Positions 30,223-39,296 are shown, numbered from the stretch's first letter. The stretch is 47,764 nucleotides of DNA from Natronospirales bacterium (GCA_020201335.1 JAIVGZ010000034.1:1-47764), one strand, 5' to 3'. The notes: generated by a model not told the origin, from the letters alone. Numbers and translations are program-made.

Positions 30223-31485
30223 TCAGCGCAGTATCCCCGCGACGAGGTGGAGCGCACGCTCCACCGCGCCGCGGTTCTGTTCAAGCACCCGCCGCCCGGC
30301 GGCACCGACCCGCCGGCGTGCATCATCGTCGCCGAATAGCCCGACCAACTCCGCGGCAAGGCTGTCTGCGTCCACGACACCTCGAACCGCCCCGCCCTCC
30401 GCCAACAGTCCGTGTATGCGGCGCACCGAATCCACGTGCGGGCCGCACAACAGCGGCAAACCGAACGCGGCGGGCTCCAGCAGGTTGTGTCCCCCGACCG
30501 GCACCAGGGTGCCGCCAATGAACGTAACGTCGGCAAGCCCGTAGAACACAGCCAATTCACCGAGCGTATCGAGCAGATAGACCTGCACACCGGCACCGGC
30601 CGACGCCTTGCTGCTGCGTCGGCCCGAACGGAAACCTGCGGCCTCAATCAACCCGGCGACCGCGTCAGCGCGCCCCGGATGACGCGGTGCGAGCACCAGT
30701 AGCGCGTCCGGGTGCGCGGTGAGCAAAGCGCGGTGCGCGGCGAGCACCGGGCCGTCTTCGCCATCATGCGTGCTCGCCGCAATCCATACCGGGCGTGCGC
30801 CGAGCTGCAGGTCCGCACGCAGCGCGGCCGTACGCTGGTGGATGCCTTCCGGCAGGCGGAAGTCGAACTTGATGTTGCCGCCGATTGTCACGCGCGTCGG
30901 GTCTGCCCCGAGCGCTTGAATGCGCTGTGCGTCAACCTCCGTCTGCGCACTAATCACCTCGGGGATTGAGAGCGTCGCAGCGGTCAGCCGCCGCATGCGG
31001 CCGTATGCTCGCGCGCTGGATTCGGTGACGCGCGCGCTGACGATCACGACCGGGACTTCCGCACGCCTGCACGCAGCGTACAGGTTCGGCCACAATTCAG
31101 TTTCCACGACGATTGCGATGCGAGGCTTAACCCGCTCCAAGAAGCGTCGCACCGCGCCCGGAAAATCGAACGGCAACAGCGCACAGCAGATGTCTTCCGG
31201 CAGCATGCGCAGCGCATGCTCGCGACCGGACGGCGTAAACGAAGTCAGCGTCAACGGCAGGTCGGGGTACTTGAGCCTTAGCGCATTGATTAACGGCAGT
31301 GTGGCCTGGATTTCGCCGACGGAAGCGGCGTGTACCCAGATGCCACGTGGCGCGCGCGTTTTGATCCGCCCCAAACGCTCGCCGAGCCCACGGCGCCACG
31401 CCGGGTCGCGGATTGCCAGCAGCAGCAAGCGCACTGCAATCGCCGGTGCCAGCAGGTACCACGCGAGTGAGTACAGCGTGCGCAC
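30223..31485 (-). CDS. waaA: Kdo transferase
   Basis: A 420-residue GT30 glycosyltransferase adding Kdo to lipid IVA on the inner membrane. Recognisable segments: the N-terminal membrane anchor LAWYLLAPAIAVRLLLLAIRD, WVHAASVGEIQATLPLI, TSFTPSGRE, LPFDFPGAVRRFLERVKP, ETELWPNL and FIGGTLVPVGGHNLLEPAAFG. GTG 31485, 7 bp after the hldE stop, gives the expected N-terminus; the longer open frame is antisense/other-frame hldE. The presence of kdkA suggests it adds a single Kdo. Confidence 0.95.
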   Translation of the reverse strand: MRTLYSLAWYLLAPAIAVRLLLLAIRDPAWRRGLGERLGRIKTRAPRGIWVHAASVGEIQATLPLINALRLKYPDLPLTLTSFTPSGREHALRMLPEDICCALLPFDFPGAVRRFLERVKPRIAIVVETELWPNLYAACRRAEVPVVIVSARVTESSARAYGRMRRLTAATLSIPEVISAQTEVDAQRIQALGADPTRVTIGGNIKFDFRLPEGIHQRTAALRADLQLGARPVWIAASTHDGEDGPVLAAHRALLTAHPDALLVLAPRHPGRADAVAGLIEAAGFRSGRRSSKASAGAGVQVYLLDTLGELAVFYGLADVTFIGGTLVPVGGHNLLEPAAFGLPLLCGPHVDSVRRIHGLLAEGGAVRGVVDADSLAAELVGLFGDDDARRRVGAAGRRVLEQNRGAVERALHLVAGILR

Positions 31486-31492
31486 GCCGGCG

Positions 31493-32902
31493 CTACTTCG
31501 TGCGGCCGCGCAATGCGGCGATGATGCGGCTCGACGACTTTCCCTCGCGGAACGGGAGGATGCGTACGGCACCTGCGCAGCGCCCGCCGGCTACATCATC
31601 GGCGCTGTAGTCGCCCCCTTTGACGAGGATGTCCGGGCGCACCGCGCAGACCAGCCGCTCCGGTGTGTCCTCGCTGAACGGCACCACCCAGTCAACGACG
31701 GCGAGACCGGCGAGCACGGCCATGCGGTCAGCGACAGCGTTCACCGGACGGCCGTCGCCTTTCAGACGCCCCACCGATGCGTCATCGTTCACGGCGACCA
31801 CCAGGCGGTCGCCGAGTCGGCGAGCTTCATCCAGATACCCAACGTGGCCGGCGTGCAGGACGTCAAAGCACCCGTTGGTCATCACGATGCGTTCGCCGGC
31901 AGCGCGCGCGGCGGACACGCGCGCTATCAACGTGGGTTCGTCCAGTACGCTATGGTCGCGGCTGGTGTGCAGCGCAAGCGCGAGCTCCGCAGCACTCACC
32001 GATGCGGCACCCAGCTTGCCAACAACGATGCCGGCTGCGAGGTTCGCGAGGCGCGCCGCATCCTCGAATGACTGTCCACTCGCAAGCGCCGCGCCTGCGG
32101 TCGCAATCACGGTATCGCCGGCGCCGGTCACGTCGTACACCTCGCGCGCCTCCGCTGGCAGATGCAATACACCTGAGCGCGTACAAAGGCTCATGCCTTC
32201 GTCGCTGCGTGTAACCAGTAGTGCATCCAGTTCGAGGTCGCGGCACACGCGCGCAGCGCGGTCGGCCAATTCGGCGTCACCCGCGCACCGACCGACGACC
32301 GCTTCAAATTCACCACGGTTCGGCGTCAGCATCGTCGCGCCGCGATAACGCCTCCAATCGGAACCTTTTGGGTCAACCAATACGCGCTTGCCAGCAGCAC
32401 GCACAGCGGCGATCAGGTCGGGCACCGCGGCCAATGCCCCCTTTCCGTAATCGGACAGGATGACGAGGTCCGCGTCTGCCGCGTGACCCGCAGCGCGCTC
32501 ACCGATGCCCACAGTGAGGCCAGCTGCAACCGGGTCTTCAAAATCCAGACGGATCAATTGTTGGTTACGCGAGATTACGCGCAATTTCGTGATGGTCTGC
32601 CAACCGTCGACTGAAACGAGGTCAGCGGTGACGCCCGCACGCTCGATTGCAGCAGACAGTGAGCGGCCCGCATCGTCCGCCCCGACGAGCGCGACGAGCG
32701 TAGCCTGTACGCCAAGTGCGGTGAGGTTCACAGCGACGTTGCCGGCACCACCAGGCCGTTCCTCTGCGGCGCCGACCCGGACGACCGGCACGGGTGCTTC
32801 CGGCGAAATCCGCGCAGTCTGCCCATACCAGTAACGGTCGAGCATCGCGTCACCTACAACGAGTACGCGCGCTTTATCGAACCGTGGCATGTCAGGGTTC
32901 AT
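31493..32902 (-). CDS. hldE: Bifunctional heptose kinase/adenylyltransferase
   Basis: Makes ADP-heptose for the LPS core. A ribokinase domain comes first (VLVVGDAMLDRYWYGQT, RPGGAGNVAVNLTALG, VTGAGDTVIATAGAAL), followed by a nucleotidyltransferase domain (MTNGCFDVLHAGHVGYLDEAR, VAVNDDASVGRLKG). At 469 residues both halves are complete. ATG 32902 (alternative 32890) is favoured by a TATCAT hexamer 8 nt upstream. It precedes waaA on the same strand and is divergent from lpxL. Confidence 0.96.
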   Translation of the reverse strand: MNPDMPRFDKARVLVVGDAMLDRYWYGQTARISPEAPVPVVRVGAAEERPGGAGNVAVNLTALGVQATLVALVGADDAGRSLSAAIERAGVTADLVSVDGWQTITKLRVISRNQQLIRLDFEDPVAAGLTVGIGERAAGHAADADLVILSDYGKGALAAVPDLIAAVRAAGKRVLVDPKGSDWRRYRGATMLTPNRGEFEAVVGRCAGDAELADRAARVCRDLELDALLVTRSDEGMSLCTRSGVLHLPAEAREVYDVTGAGDTVIATAGAALASGQSFEDAARLANLAAGIVVGKLGAASVSAAELALALHTSRDHSVLDEPTLIARVSAARAAGERIVMTNGCFDVLHAGHVGYLDEARRLGDRLVVAVNDDASVGRLKGDGRPVNAVADRMAVLAGLAVVDWVVPFSEDTPERLVCAVRPDILVKGGDYSADDVAGGRCAGAVRILPFREGKSSSRIIAALRGRTK

Positions 32903-32910
32903 CGCGCAGG

Positions 32911-32920
32911 ATGATAACCT
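32911..32920. promoter_or_regulatory. Overlapping divergent -10 elements of hldE (-) and lpxL (+)
   Basis: TATCAT (minus, 32916-32911) ends 8 nt before the hldE ATG. TAACCT (plus, 32915-32920) ends 9 nt before the lpxL ATG at 32930 but abuts the earlier ATG at 32921. The two hexamers overlap by two base pairs. Confidence 0.4.
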
Positions 32921-32929
32921 ATGCCGCGA

Positions 32930-33865
32930 ATGGCGACTGCATCCACACCGTTTCCCTGGCGCGCGTACCTCGCTCCCCGTTACTGGCGGACTTGGGTGGC
33001 GCTGGGAATGCTGCGTATCGCGGCCATGCTTCCGTTCCGGCTGCAGCTTGCAGTGGGCCGGATTGCCGGCCGCTTCGCGTACCACTTGATGCCACAGCGT
33101 CGTGCGGTTGCAGCCGTCAATTTAGAGCTGTGTTTTCCTGAGCTCGGCGCCCACGCGCGCCGGCGCCTGCTGCGCGCCCACTTCGAATCGCTCGGCATCG
33201 GCCTCGTCGAAGTGGGTTGTAGCTGGTGGACGCCCGACGAGGTGGTGCGCGCACGGGTCGCAGTCTCCGGTCTCGAGTATCTGGAACAGGCGAAGGCGGA
33301 CGGCGTTCCGGCAATCCTGCTGTCCGCGCATTTCACAACGCTTGAAATCGGCGGCCATGTGTTGAGCCAGCTGGCGCCGATCAGCGTGATGTACCGCCGC
33401 AACGATAACGCGCTGCTCGAGGAACTGATTCAGCGTCACCGCCGCCGCCGGGTCGCCAGCGCGATCCACCGCGATTCGGTCAAGGACATGCTGCGCGCGC
33501 TGAAGCGCGGCGAGGCGGTCTGGTACGCACCGGACCAGAACTATCGGCGTTCGAACAGCGCCCTGGTGCCGTTCTTCGGCCATCCGACGCCGACGAATAC
33601 AGCGACATCGAGGCTCGCTCAGATTTCCGGTGCGCGCGTGATCCCGTTTGCAGTCGCGCGCCTTCCCGGTGTGCAGGGTTACCAGCTGACGCTGCACCCA
33701 CCGCTCGCGGACTTTCCGACGGGTGACGCATTCGCCGACACGATTCGCGTGAACGGAATCCTCGAAGAACAGGTGCGCGCGGTGCCGGAGCAGTACCTGT
33801 GGATTCACCGCCGCTTCAAGGTGCCGGTCGGCACCGGCGGCGACCCCTACGAAGACGCCTCGTAG
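32930..33865 (+). CDS. lpxL: Lipid A lauroyl/myristoyl acyltransferase (LpxL/HtrB family)
   Basis: A 311-residue membrane acyltransferase that adds a secondary acyl chain to lipid A. It has an N-terminal anchor, then the catalytic HX4E motif in LLSAHFTTLEIGGH, MYRRNDNALLEELI, the VWYAPDQNYRRSNSALVPFFGHPTPTNT block typical of the family and EQYLWIHRRFK near the end. Two ATGs compete (32921, 32930); the second is preferred from the position of the -10-like element. It overlaps the convergent kdkA 3' end by 19 bp. Confidence 0.93.
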   Translation: MATASTPFPWRAYLAPRYWRTWVALGMLRIAAMLPFRLQLAVGRIAGRFAYHLMPQRRAVAAVNLELCFPELGAHARRRLLRAHFESLGIGLVEVGCSWWTPDEVVRARVAVSGLEYLEQAKADGVPAILLSAHFTTLEIGGHVLSQLAPISVMYRRNDNALLEELIQRHRRRRVASAIHRDSVKDMLRALKRGEAVWYAPDQNYRRSNSALVPFFGHPTPTNTATSRLAQISGARVIPFAVARLPGVQGYQLTLHPPLADFPTGDAFADTIRVNGILEEQVRAVPEQYLWIHRRFKVPVGTGGDPYEDAS

Positions 33866-34569
33866 CCGGCATAGCCATCGAGAAGCGCACGCCATCCCGC
33901 CGGCGTGTAGTAAAGCGCCCGCCCGGTCGCGTGGACTTTCTCGAGCGAGCGACGCAGCCGCCCCAGGTTTTTCCGCGCCCAGCGCCCATCGCGGCGGCGC
34001 CGGCGACCGCGGTCGAAATCAACGAGGTAAACGGCTCCGTCCTGGTCGATCAGGATGTTGTGCGCGTTGAGGTCTGCGTGCCAGATACCGGCGAGATGGA
34101 AGCGCCGCAGCGTGGCACCGACGCGACGCCAGGTCCTTGCGTCGGGTTCGCTATCCGCCAGCAGGGACACGAGCGAACGGGTGCCGGGCAGCCACTCAGT
34201 CAGCAGCTCCGCGCGGTACCAAAATGCGGTGCGTACCACGCGTGCCGCGAGCGGCGCGGGCACGGGCATCCCTTCGGCGTGCAATTCGGCCAGCAGGCGC
34301 CACTCGAGGAACGCGCGCGTGCGCTCTAGCCCGGTCCACAGGTATGCACTTCGGATCAGCCGACGCACCATGCCGCCGCGGCGGTAATGGCGCAACGCGG
34401 CGAGCAAGTCGTTGACGCGCACGCGCCAAACGGTGCCGCGGCCACCGCCGACGACCGGCTCCGGGTCAGCCGATGCGCGGTGGTCAAACGGAATATCGCC
34501 GGGGTGCGGGATGCGGTCGGCATCGTATAGGATGACCCGGGTGCCTTCGCGAAATAGTCTGGGATCCAT
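33847..34569 (-). CDS. kdkA: Kdo kinase (3-deoxy-D-manno-octulosonic acid kinase)
   Basis: A 240-residue small-kinase-fold protein. The catalytic loop IWHADLNAHNILI and the metal motif VYLVDFDRGRRRRRDG, with NLGRLRRSLEK after it, match KdkA, which phosphorylates the inner-core Kdo at O-4 in bacteria with a single Kdo. The surrounding waaA, hldE and lpxL genes support this. The start codon at 34569 is only a few bases from the divergent heptosyltransferase start, so each promoter must lie inside the other gene. Confidence 0.92.
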   Translation of the reverse strand: MDPRLFREGTRVILYDADRIPHPGDIPFDHRASADPEPVVGGGRGTVWRVRVNDLLAALRHYRRGGMVRRLIRSAYLWTGLERTRAFLEWRLLAELHAEGMPVPAPLAARVVRTAFWYRAELLTEWLPGTRSLVSLLADSEPDARTWRRVGATLRRFHLAGIWHADLNAHNILIDQDGAVYLVDFDRGRRRRRDGRWARKNLGRLRRSLEKVHATGRALYYTPAGWRALLDGYAGYEASS

Positions 34570-34577
34570 AGGTGCCT

Positions 34578-35618
34578 GTGTCTAAGCCACGCTCGCTCTG
34601 CGTATTGCGCCTTTCGGCAATCGGCGACGTATGCCATACGGTGCCGGTCGTGCGCACACTGCAGGCCGCGTTCCCCACGGTGCCGCTCACCTGGGTGATC
34701 GGTCGTACCGAAGCCACTCTGGTCGGCGACCTCGACGGCGTCGAGTTTATCACCTTCGATAAGCGCAGCGGTTTGCGCGGTATGCGTGCACTCGGCCGCG
34801 AATTGGCCGGTCGCCGCTTCGACGTGGTGCTGCAGATGCAAGTGGCTATCCGCGCGAGCATTCTGGGCGCCTTCATTCCTGCAGGCCGCCGGCTCGGCTT
34901 CGACCGCGCGCGGGCGCACGACTTCCAGTGGCTGTTCACTAACGAGCGCATCGCCGCGGGCGGCCGCCAGCATGTGATGGACGCGTTATTCGGTTTTGCT
35001 GAGGCGCTGGGCGTCCATGAACGCTTGCTCCGCTGGGACATCCCGGTAGCGGCCGACGACGAGGCGTTCGCGCGCGGGTTGGTATCGGATGACACCTCGG
35101 CACTGGTAATCAGCCCATGCTCGAGTCAGCGCACGCGCAACTTCCGCAACTGGCGTGTGGAGCGCTACGCAGCGGTCGCCGACCACGCGTGGCGCCGCCA
35201 CCGGATGCGGGTGCTGGTCACCGGCGGACCGACCCAGCTCGAACGCGAATACGGCGCCGCACTCGTTGCTGCGTGTCCGCACGCGACTGACCTGACGGGG
35301 CGCACAACGCTGAAGCAGCTGTACGCTTTGCTCCGGCGCGCGCGCGCGCTCGTGGGCCCGGACTCAGGGCCGGTGCACATGGCGACTGCCGCTGGCACGC
35401 CGGTCATCGGCCTCTACGCCACCTCGAATCCCGCGCGTACCGGCCCCTATTTCAGTTCCGAATGGACCGTGGATCGCTACGCCGATGCGCTGGCACGCGA
35501 GCGCGGCACCACGCCAGACGAGGTTGAGTGGGGCGGCCGCGTGCGGAGCCCCGACGCGATGGACTTGATTACCGTCGACGAAGTGACCGTGCGGCTCGAC
35601 CGGCTGATGGAGACCTGA
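34578..35618 (+). CDS. LPS heptosyltransferase (GT9, WaaC-like)
   Basis: A 346-residue glycosyltransferase: N-terminal LCVLRLSAIGDVCHTVPVVRTL, central GFDRARAHDFQWLF and VISPCSSQRTRNFRNW, and the C-terminal donor site DLTGRTTLKQLYALLRRARALVGPDSGPVHMATAAGTPVIGLY. It probably adds the first L-glycero-D-manno-heptose to Kdo. GTG 34578 gives a compact MSKPRSL start; GTG 34572 is the alternative. Neither has a clear SD. Its stop overlaps the sulfotransferase start by one base (TGATG). Confidence 0.93.
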   Translation: MSKPRSLCVLRLSAIGDVCHTVPVVRTLQAAFPTVPLTWVIGRTEATLVGDLDGVEFITFDKRSGLRGMRALGRELAGRRFDVVLQMQVAIRASILGAFIPAGRRLGFDRARAHDFQWLFTNERIAAGGRQHVMDALFGFAEALGVHERLLRWDIPVAADDEAFARGLVSDDTSALVISPCSSQRTRNFRNWRVERYAAVADHAWRRHRMRVLVTGGPTQLEREYGAALVAACPHATDLTGRTTLKQLYALLRRARALVGPDSGPVHMATAAGTPVIGLYATSNPARTGPYFSSEWTVDRYADALARERGTTPDEVEWGGRVRSPDAMDLITVDEVTVRLDRLMET

Positions 35619-36271
35619 TGCTCATTTCGTACCGGTACAACTTCCTGTTCGTCCACATCGCGAAAACGGGTGGCACCTCGGTGCGGGCTGCGCTGCGCCC
35701 GTACCGCTGGGGCGGCTGGTACTCGTTCCCTGCGTGGGTAGGCAGCATGCTCGACCAGGCGACAGGGCACGCAGTACCGGCGAAGTTCCGGCGTCATGCG
35801 AAAGCGATTGTCGCGCAGGAGATGTTGCCCGCAGACCTGTGGAGACGACTGTTCAAGTTTACGGTCGTGCGGAACCCATACGACTTGCAGGTGAGCGCGT
35901 GGCTGCATCTGCAGCGCGAACACCCGCGCCTGGTGGATGGCTTCGCTTCGTTCCCGGAATTCATCGCTTACAAGTTCGACCCGGAGCGCGCACCGGAGCC
36001 GTTGGTCGACATTACGATGCAGCCGATGAGCGAGTACGTCGTCGACCTGCAGGGGAGGGTCATTATCGACTACATCGCGCACACTGAAACCCTGGATGAT
36101 GACTTCGCGACGATCTGCGCGCGCATCGGCCTAAACCCACCCCCGGCGTTGCCGCGCGCCCGCGCGGCGCAAGGCCGAAAGCCGTACCGCGCGTACTACG
36201 ATGACGCATCGCGCGCTGCTGTCGCGCGCCATTACGCACGGGACCTCGAGGTATTCGGCTACGAGTGGTGA
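35618..36271 (+). CDS. PAPS-dependent sulfotransferase family protein
   Basis: A 217-residue protein with both PAPS motifs of carbohydrate sulfotransferases: the 5'-phosphosulfate loop FVHIAKTGGTSVRAAL near the N-terminus and the 3'-phosphate site FTVVRNPYDLQVSAW about 75 residues later. The C-terminus ends DLEVFGYEW, as in this family. It is translationally coupled to the heptosyltransferase, which suggests that the acceptor is LPS core or another surface glycan; this is inference. It is 1 bp from the convergent zinc-finger gene. Confidence 0.88.
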   Translation: MLISYRYNFLFVHIAKTGGTSVRAALRPYRWGGWYSFPAWVGSMLDQATGHAVPAKFRRHAKAIVAQEMLPADLWRRLFKFTVVRNPYDLQVSAWLHLQREHPRLVDGFASFPEFIAYKFDPERAPEPLVDITMQPMSEYVVDLQGRVIIDYIAHTETLDDDFATICARIGLNPPPALPRARAAQGRKPYRAYYDDASRAAVARHYARDLEVFGYEW

Positions 36272-36272
36272 A

Positions 36273-36467
36273 TCAGTCGATGAGGGTGTATTCAGCGCCG
36301 CAGTACATGCACTTCGCGGTTCCACCTGCTGCTTCAATCGGCAGGTATACGCGCGGGTGCGAATTCCAGAGGGTCTGGTCCGGCATAGGGCAATGCAGCG
36401 GCAGGTCCGCCTGCGTGACTTCGTAGCGGCGCTGCGCGTTCGGGGTTCGTTCCATTTTCGCTGCCAT
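36273..36467 (-). CDS. CHCC-type zinc-finger protein (NDUFS6-like)
   Basis: A 64-residue protein. The zf-CHCC pattern is seen in LPLHCPMPDQTLWNSHPRVYL followed by GGTAKCMYCGAEYTL: Cys, His, then CxxC as zinc ligands. It is common in Proteobacteria and related to a complex I accessory subunit; the bacterial function is unclear. TATAAT lies 7 nt before its ATG and contains the glnE stop codon. Confidence 0.92.
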   Translation of the reverse strand: MAAKMERTPNAQRRYEVTQADLPLHCPMPDQTLWNSHPRVYLPIEAAGGTAKCMYCGAEYTLID

Positions 36468-36474
36468 GGCGCGG

Positions 36475-36480
36475 ATTATA
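36475..36480 (-). promoter_or_regulatory. Candidate -10 element (TATAAT) of the zinc-finger gene
   Basis: A perfect TATAAT on the minus strand, 7 nt before the ATG at 36467. It overlaps the glnE stop TAA (36478-36476), so the promoter sits on the end of the upstream gene. Confidence 0.55.
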
Positions 36481-39289
36481 CCTCAAGGTACTGCTGCCAC
36501 AGCCCAATGACGAACGCCCGTTCGGAGACGAATTCGTCATCGGGGGCCAGCGCCGGCAGCCCCTGCAGGCCGAGCCGGTGCACACGCTCTCGCAGTGCGC
36601 GGTAGGCGTCGGCGAGCCGCTCTCCAGTCACCGCGTCTAGTATCCCGGTCGCGACCAATCCATCCAACTGGCGGATGTTGTCGCTCCATTCGAGCAATGC
36701 CGGGTGCGTGTGTGCGTTTGCAAGCACCAGGAATTGCACCAGGAACTCGATGTCCGCGGTGCCGCCGCGCTCCTGCTTGATGTCGAAAACGCCGGGCCGC
36801 GTCCAACGCAACTCGTCGCGCATGCGTGCGCGCATCGTTGCGACGTCGGCGCGCAAGCCGGCAAGCTCGCGGGGTCGTGACAGCACTTCATCGCGCACAG
36901 CGCGGAATTCAGCGCCGATTTCGGCGCTGCCGGCCACCGGACGCGCGCGCAGCAGCGCCTGGTGTTCCCAGGTCCACGCGTCATTGCGCTGGTACGACGC
37001 GAACGCGGCGAGGCTGGAAACCAGCAAACCGCTCGACCCGCTCGGGCGTAGCCGGGTATCGACCTCATACAGCTTGCCTGCCGCGGTCGGGGTTGCGAGC
37101 AAGTGAACAACGCGTTGCCCAAGGCGCGCGAAGAATACGGTGTTGTTGATCGGACGCTCGCCTTCCGTCTGCCCGACACCGTCGTCGGCGTCGTGCAGGA
37201 ATACGAGATCCAGGTCCGAGCCGTACGCGAGCTCCCAGCCGCCGAGCTTGCCGTACGCGACGACAGAAAAACCGCGTTCGCGCCGCGGGCCTGCCGCGCC
37301 GCGCAACGGGCGGCCATGCTTCGCGACCAGTTGGTCCCACGCAAGCCGCAACGCGCTGCCGAGCACGACCTCCGCCAGTTCGGTCAGGCGGTCGGACACC
37401 TTCATCAGCGGTATCAATCCAGTCAGGTCGGCGACGGCAATCCGCAGCACCGCTGCCTGCTGGAAGGTGCGAAGCGTATCCATCTGCCGCTCAAGGTCAT
37501 CCGGCGCGATGCCATGGAGCATCTGCGCCAGCTCGGCCTCGAACGCGGCGCGCTCGGGTGGCTCGGTGAAGATGCGCGAGTCCAGCAGTTCGTCCAGTAA
37601 CAGCGGCGCGCGCGCGACGCGGTCCGCGACCAGCGTACTTGCGCTGCACAGCCGCGCGAGGTGCTCGAGCGCGCGCGGATTCTCGGTCAGCAACGCGAGG
37701 TAGCTGATACGTCGGTCGATTGCCTCGACCACACGTAATAGTCGCAAGAGAACGGCGTCCGGGTTCGGATGCACGGCCGCCGCACGCAATACGGCGGGGA
37801 GCAACTGCTCGAGCCGCGCGCGTCCGTCATCGCCGATGCTGCGCCAGTACGCGCCGCGGCGTAGTTCCACCAGGCGGGTGAGCGCTGCCTCCGGTTCGAC
37901 GAAACCTGCGGCGCCCAACGCCGCTGCGGCGCCCTCCGCGTCTTCGTGGTGCCAGACCATACCAACCGGGTCGCCTGCGTCCTCCGCCTGATCCGGCGAC
38001 GCAAACACTGCGTCGAAGTGCTCGGCGACTGATGCGCGCACCGCCGCCAGCGCATCGGCAAACGTGTCCCAGTCGTTGAAGCCCATCGCGGCGGCAAGGC
38101 GCAAGCGGGCCAACGGATCTTCGGGCAAGTCGTGCACCTGCTGGTCCGCCAGCGCCTGCAGGCGGTTCTCGACGCGGCGCAGGAACTTGTACGCATCTTG
38201 TAATGCCGTGGCAGCGGCGACGCCGATGTGCCGGCTCGCGGCCAGCAGCTCAAGTACGCGCAGGATGCGCCGCTCCTGCAACTCAGGGTCGCGGCCGCCC
38301 CGTATCAGCTGGAACGCCTGGCCGACGAACTCGACTTCCCGGATGCCGCCGGGGCCAAGCTTGATGTTGTCAGCGAGTTCGCGCCGCGTAACCTCGCGCT
38401 CGATCTTCGCCTTCATGCGCCGTAGCTGTTCGAAGCTGCCGTAATCGAGGTAACGCCGGAACACGAACGGGCGCAAAAGGCCGAGCAGTCGCTGCCCTTC
38501 ATCCGGGTCGCCGGTCACCGGCCGCGCCTTGATTAACGCGTAGCGCTCCCAGTCGCGCCCCTGCTCCTGGTAATACGATTCGAACGCACCGAACGAGAGC
38601 GCGAGCGGGCCCGCGCCGCCGAACGGGCGCAAGCGCATGTCGACGCGGTACACGAATCCGTCCGGCGTCGGCGCGTCGAGAAGCTGGATCAGTCTCCGCC
38701 CGCAGCGGGTGAAAAACTCCTCGTTGCTGATCGAGCGCTCACCGTCGGTCGCGCCGTTCTCCGGCCACGCGAAAATCAGGTCGATATCCGAAGAGAAATT
38801 GAGTTCGTGCGCGCCGAGCTTGCCCATCGCCACGACCACGAGGTGCTGCGCGCGGCCGCCGGCGTCCCGCGGCGTGCCGAAGCGCGCGACGAGTTCCGCC
38901 TCCGCGTGTCGGTACGCCGCCTGGATGCACGCATCCGCGAGGTCCGAGAGTTCATTGATTACCGATTCGAGGTCCGCAAGCCCGGCCAGGTCGCGCCACC
39001 CGATGCGCGCGGCCTCGGTGCGCCGTACGCGTCGCAGCACCGCCTCGGGCTCGGCGCCGAGGTCAGCGATGAGCGCATCGTATTCGGCGCGGCCGCGCGG
39101 ACGTTCGAGTTCGGAGAACACACCCGGGTCCGCCGCGGCAGCCGCGGCCACAAAGTCGCTGCAGGCCATCACGAGCGCAGCACCCGGGACCTTCGGCGGA
39201 TCGGGTACGCGCGCCCAGTTCCGCTCCGCAATCTCGCGCAAGGGCGCGGGCAGCGCCTCGATCGAATCGAGCTTGTGGGTGACGGCCAT
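36476..39289 (-). CDS. glnE: Glutamine synthetase adenylyltransferase/adenylyl-removing enzyme
   Basis: A 937-residue bifunctional enzyme that adenylylates or deadenylylates glutamine synthetase in response to PII. Two nucleotidyltransferase domains carry the GSDxD-type motifs: VAMGKLGAHELNFSSDIDLI in the N-terminal half and VAYGKLGGWELAYGSDLDLV in the C-terminal half, each followed by an RPxGxxG-like segment (RLRPFGGAGPL, RLRPSGSSGLL). Length and domain order are normal. The start at 39289 is 7 nt downstream of a TAGCAT hexamer. Confidence 0.97.
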   Translation of the reverse strand: MAVTHKLDSIEALPAPLREIAERNWARVPDPPKVPGAALVMACSDFVAAAAAADPGVFSELERPRGRAEYDALIADLGAEPEAVLRRVRRTEAARIGWRDLAGLADLESVINELSDLADACIQAAYRHAEAELVARFGTPRDAGGRAQHLVVVAMGKLGAHELNFSSDIDLIFAWPENGATDGERSISNEEFFTRCGRRLIQLLDAPTPDGFVYRVDMRLRPFGGAGPLALSFGAFESYYQEQGRDWERYALIKARPVTGDPDEGQRLLGLLRPFVFRRYLDYGSFEQLRRMKAKIEREVTRRELADNIKLGPGGIREVEFVGQAFQLIRGGRDPELQERRILRVLELLAASRHIGVAAATALQDAYKFLRRVENRLQALADQQVHDLPEDPLARLRLAAAMGFNDWDTFADALAAVRASVAEHFDAVFASPDQAEDAGDPVGMVWHHEDAEGAAAALGAAGFVEPEAALTRLVELRRGAYWRSIGDDGRARLEQLLPAVLRAAAVHPNPDAVLLRLLRVVEAIDRRISYLALLTENPRALEHLARLCSASTLVADRVARAPLLLDELLDSRIFTEPPERAAFEAELAQMLHGIAPDDLERQMDTLRTFQQAAVLRIAVADLTGLIPLMKVSDRLTELAEVVLGSALRLAWDQLVAKHGRPLRGAAGPRRERGFSVVAYGKLGGWELAYGSDLDLVFLHDADDGVGQTEGERPINNTVFFARLGQRVVHLLATPTAAGKLYEVDTRLRPSGSSGLLVSSLAAFASYQRNDAWTWEHQALLRARPVAGSAEIGAEFRAVRDEVLSRPRELAGLRADVATMRARMRDELRWTRPGVFDIKQERGGTADIEFLVQFLVLANAHTHPALLEWSDNIRQLDGLVATGILDAVTGERLADAYRALRERVHRLGLQGLPALAPDDEFVSERAFVIGLWQQYLEV

Positions 39290-39296
39290 CGGCGCG

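Noticed and set aside
38637-39296. N-terminal extension of the DUF3095 frame
   Set aside because: Antisense to glnE, Ser/Arg-rich; DUF3095 homology begins after 39297.
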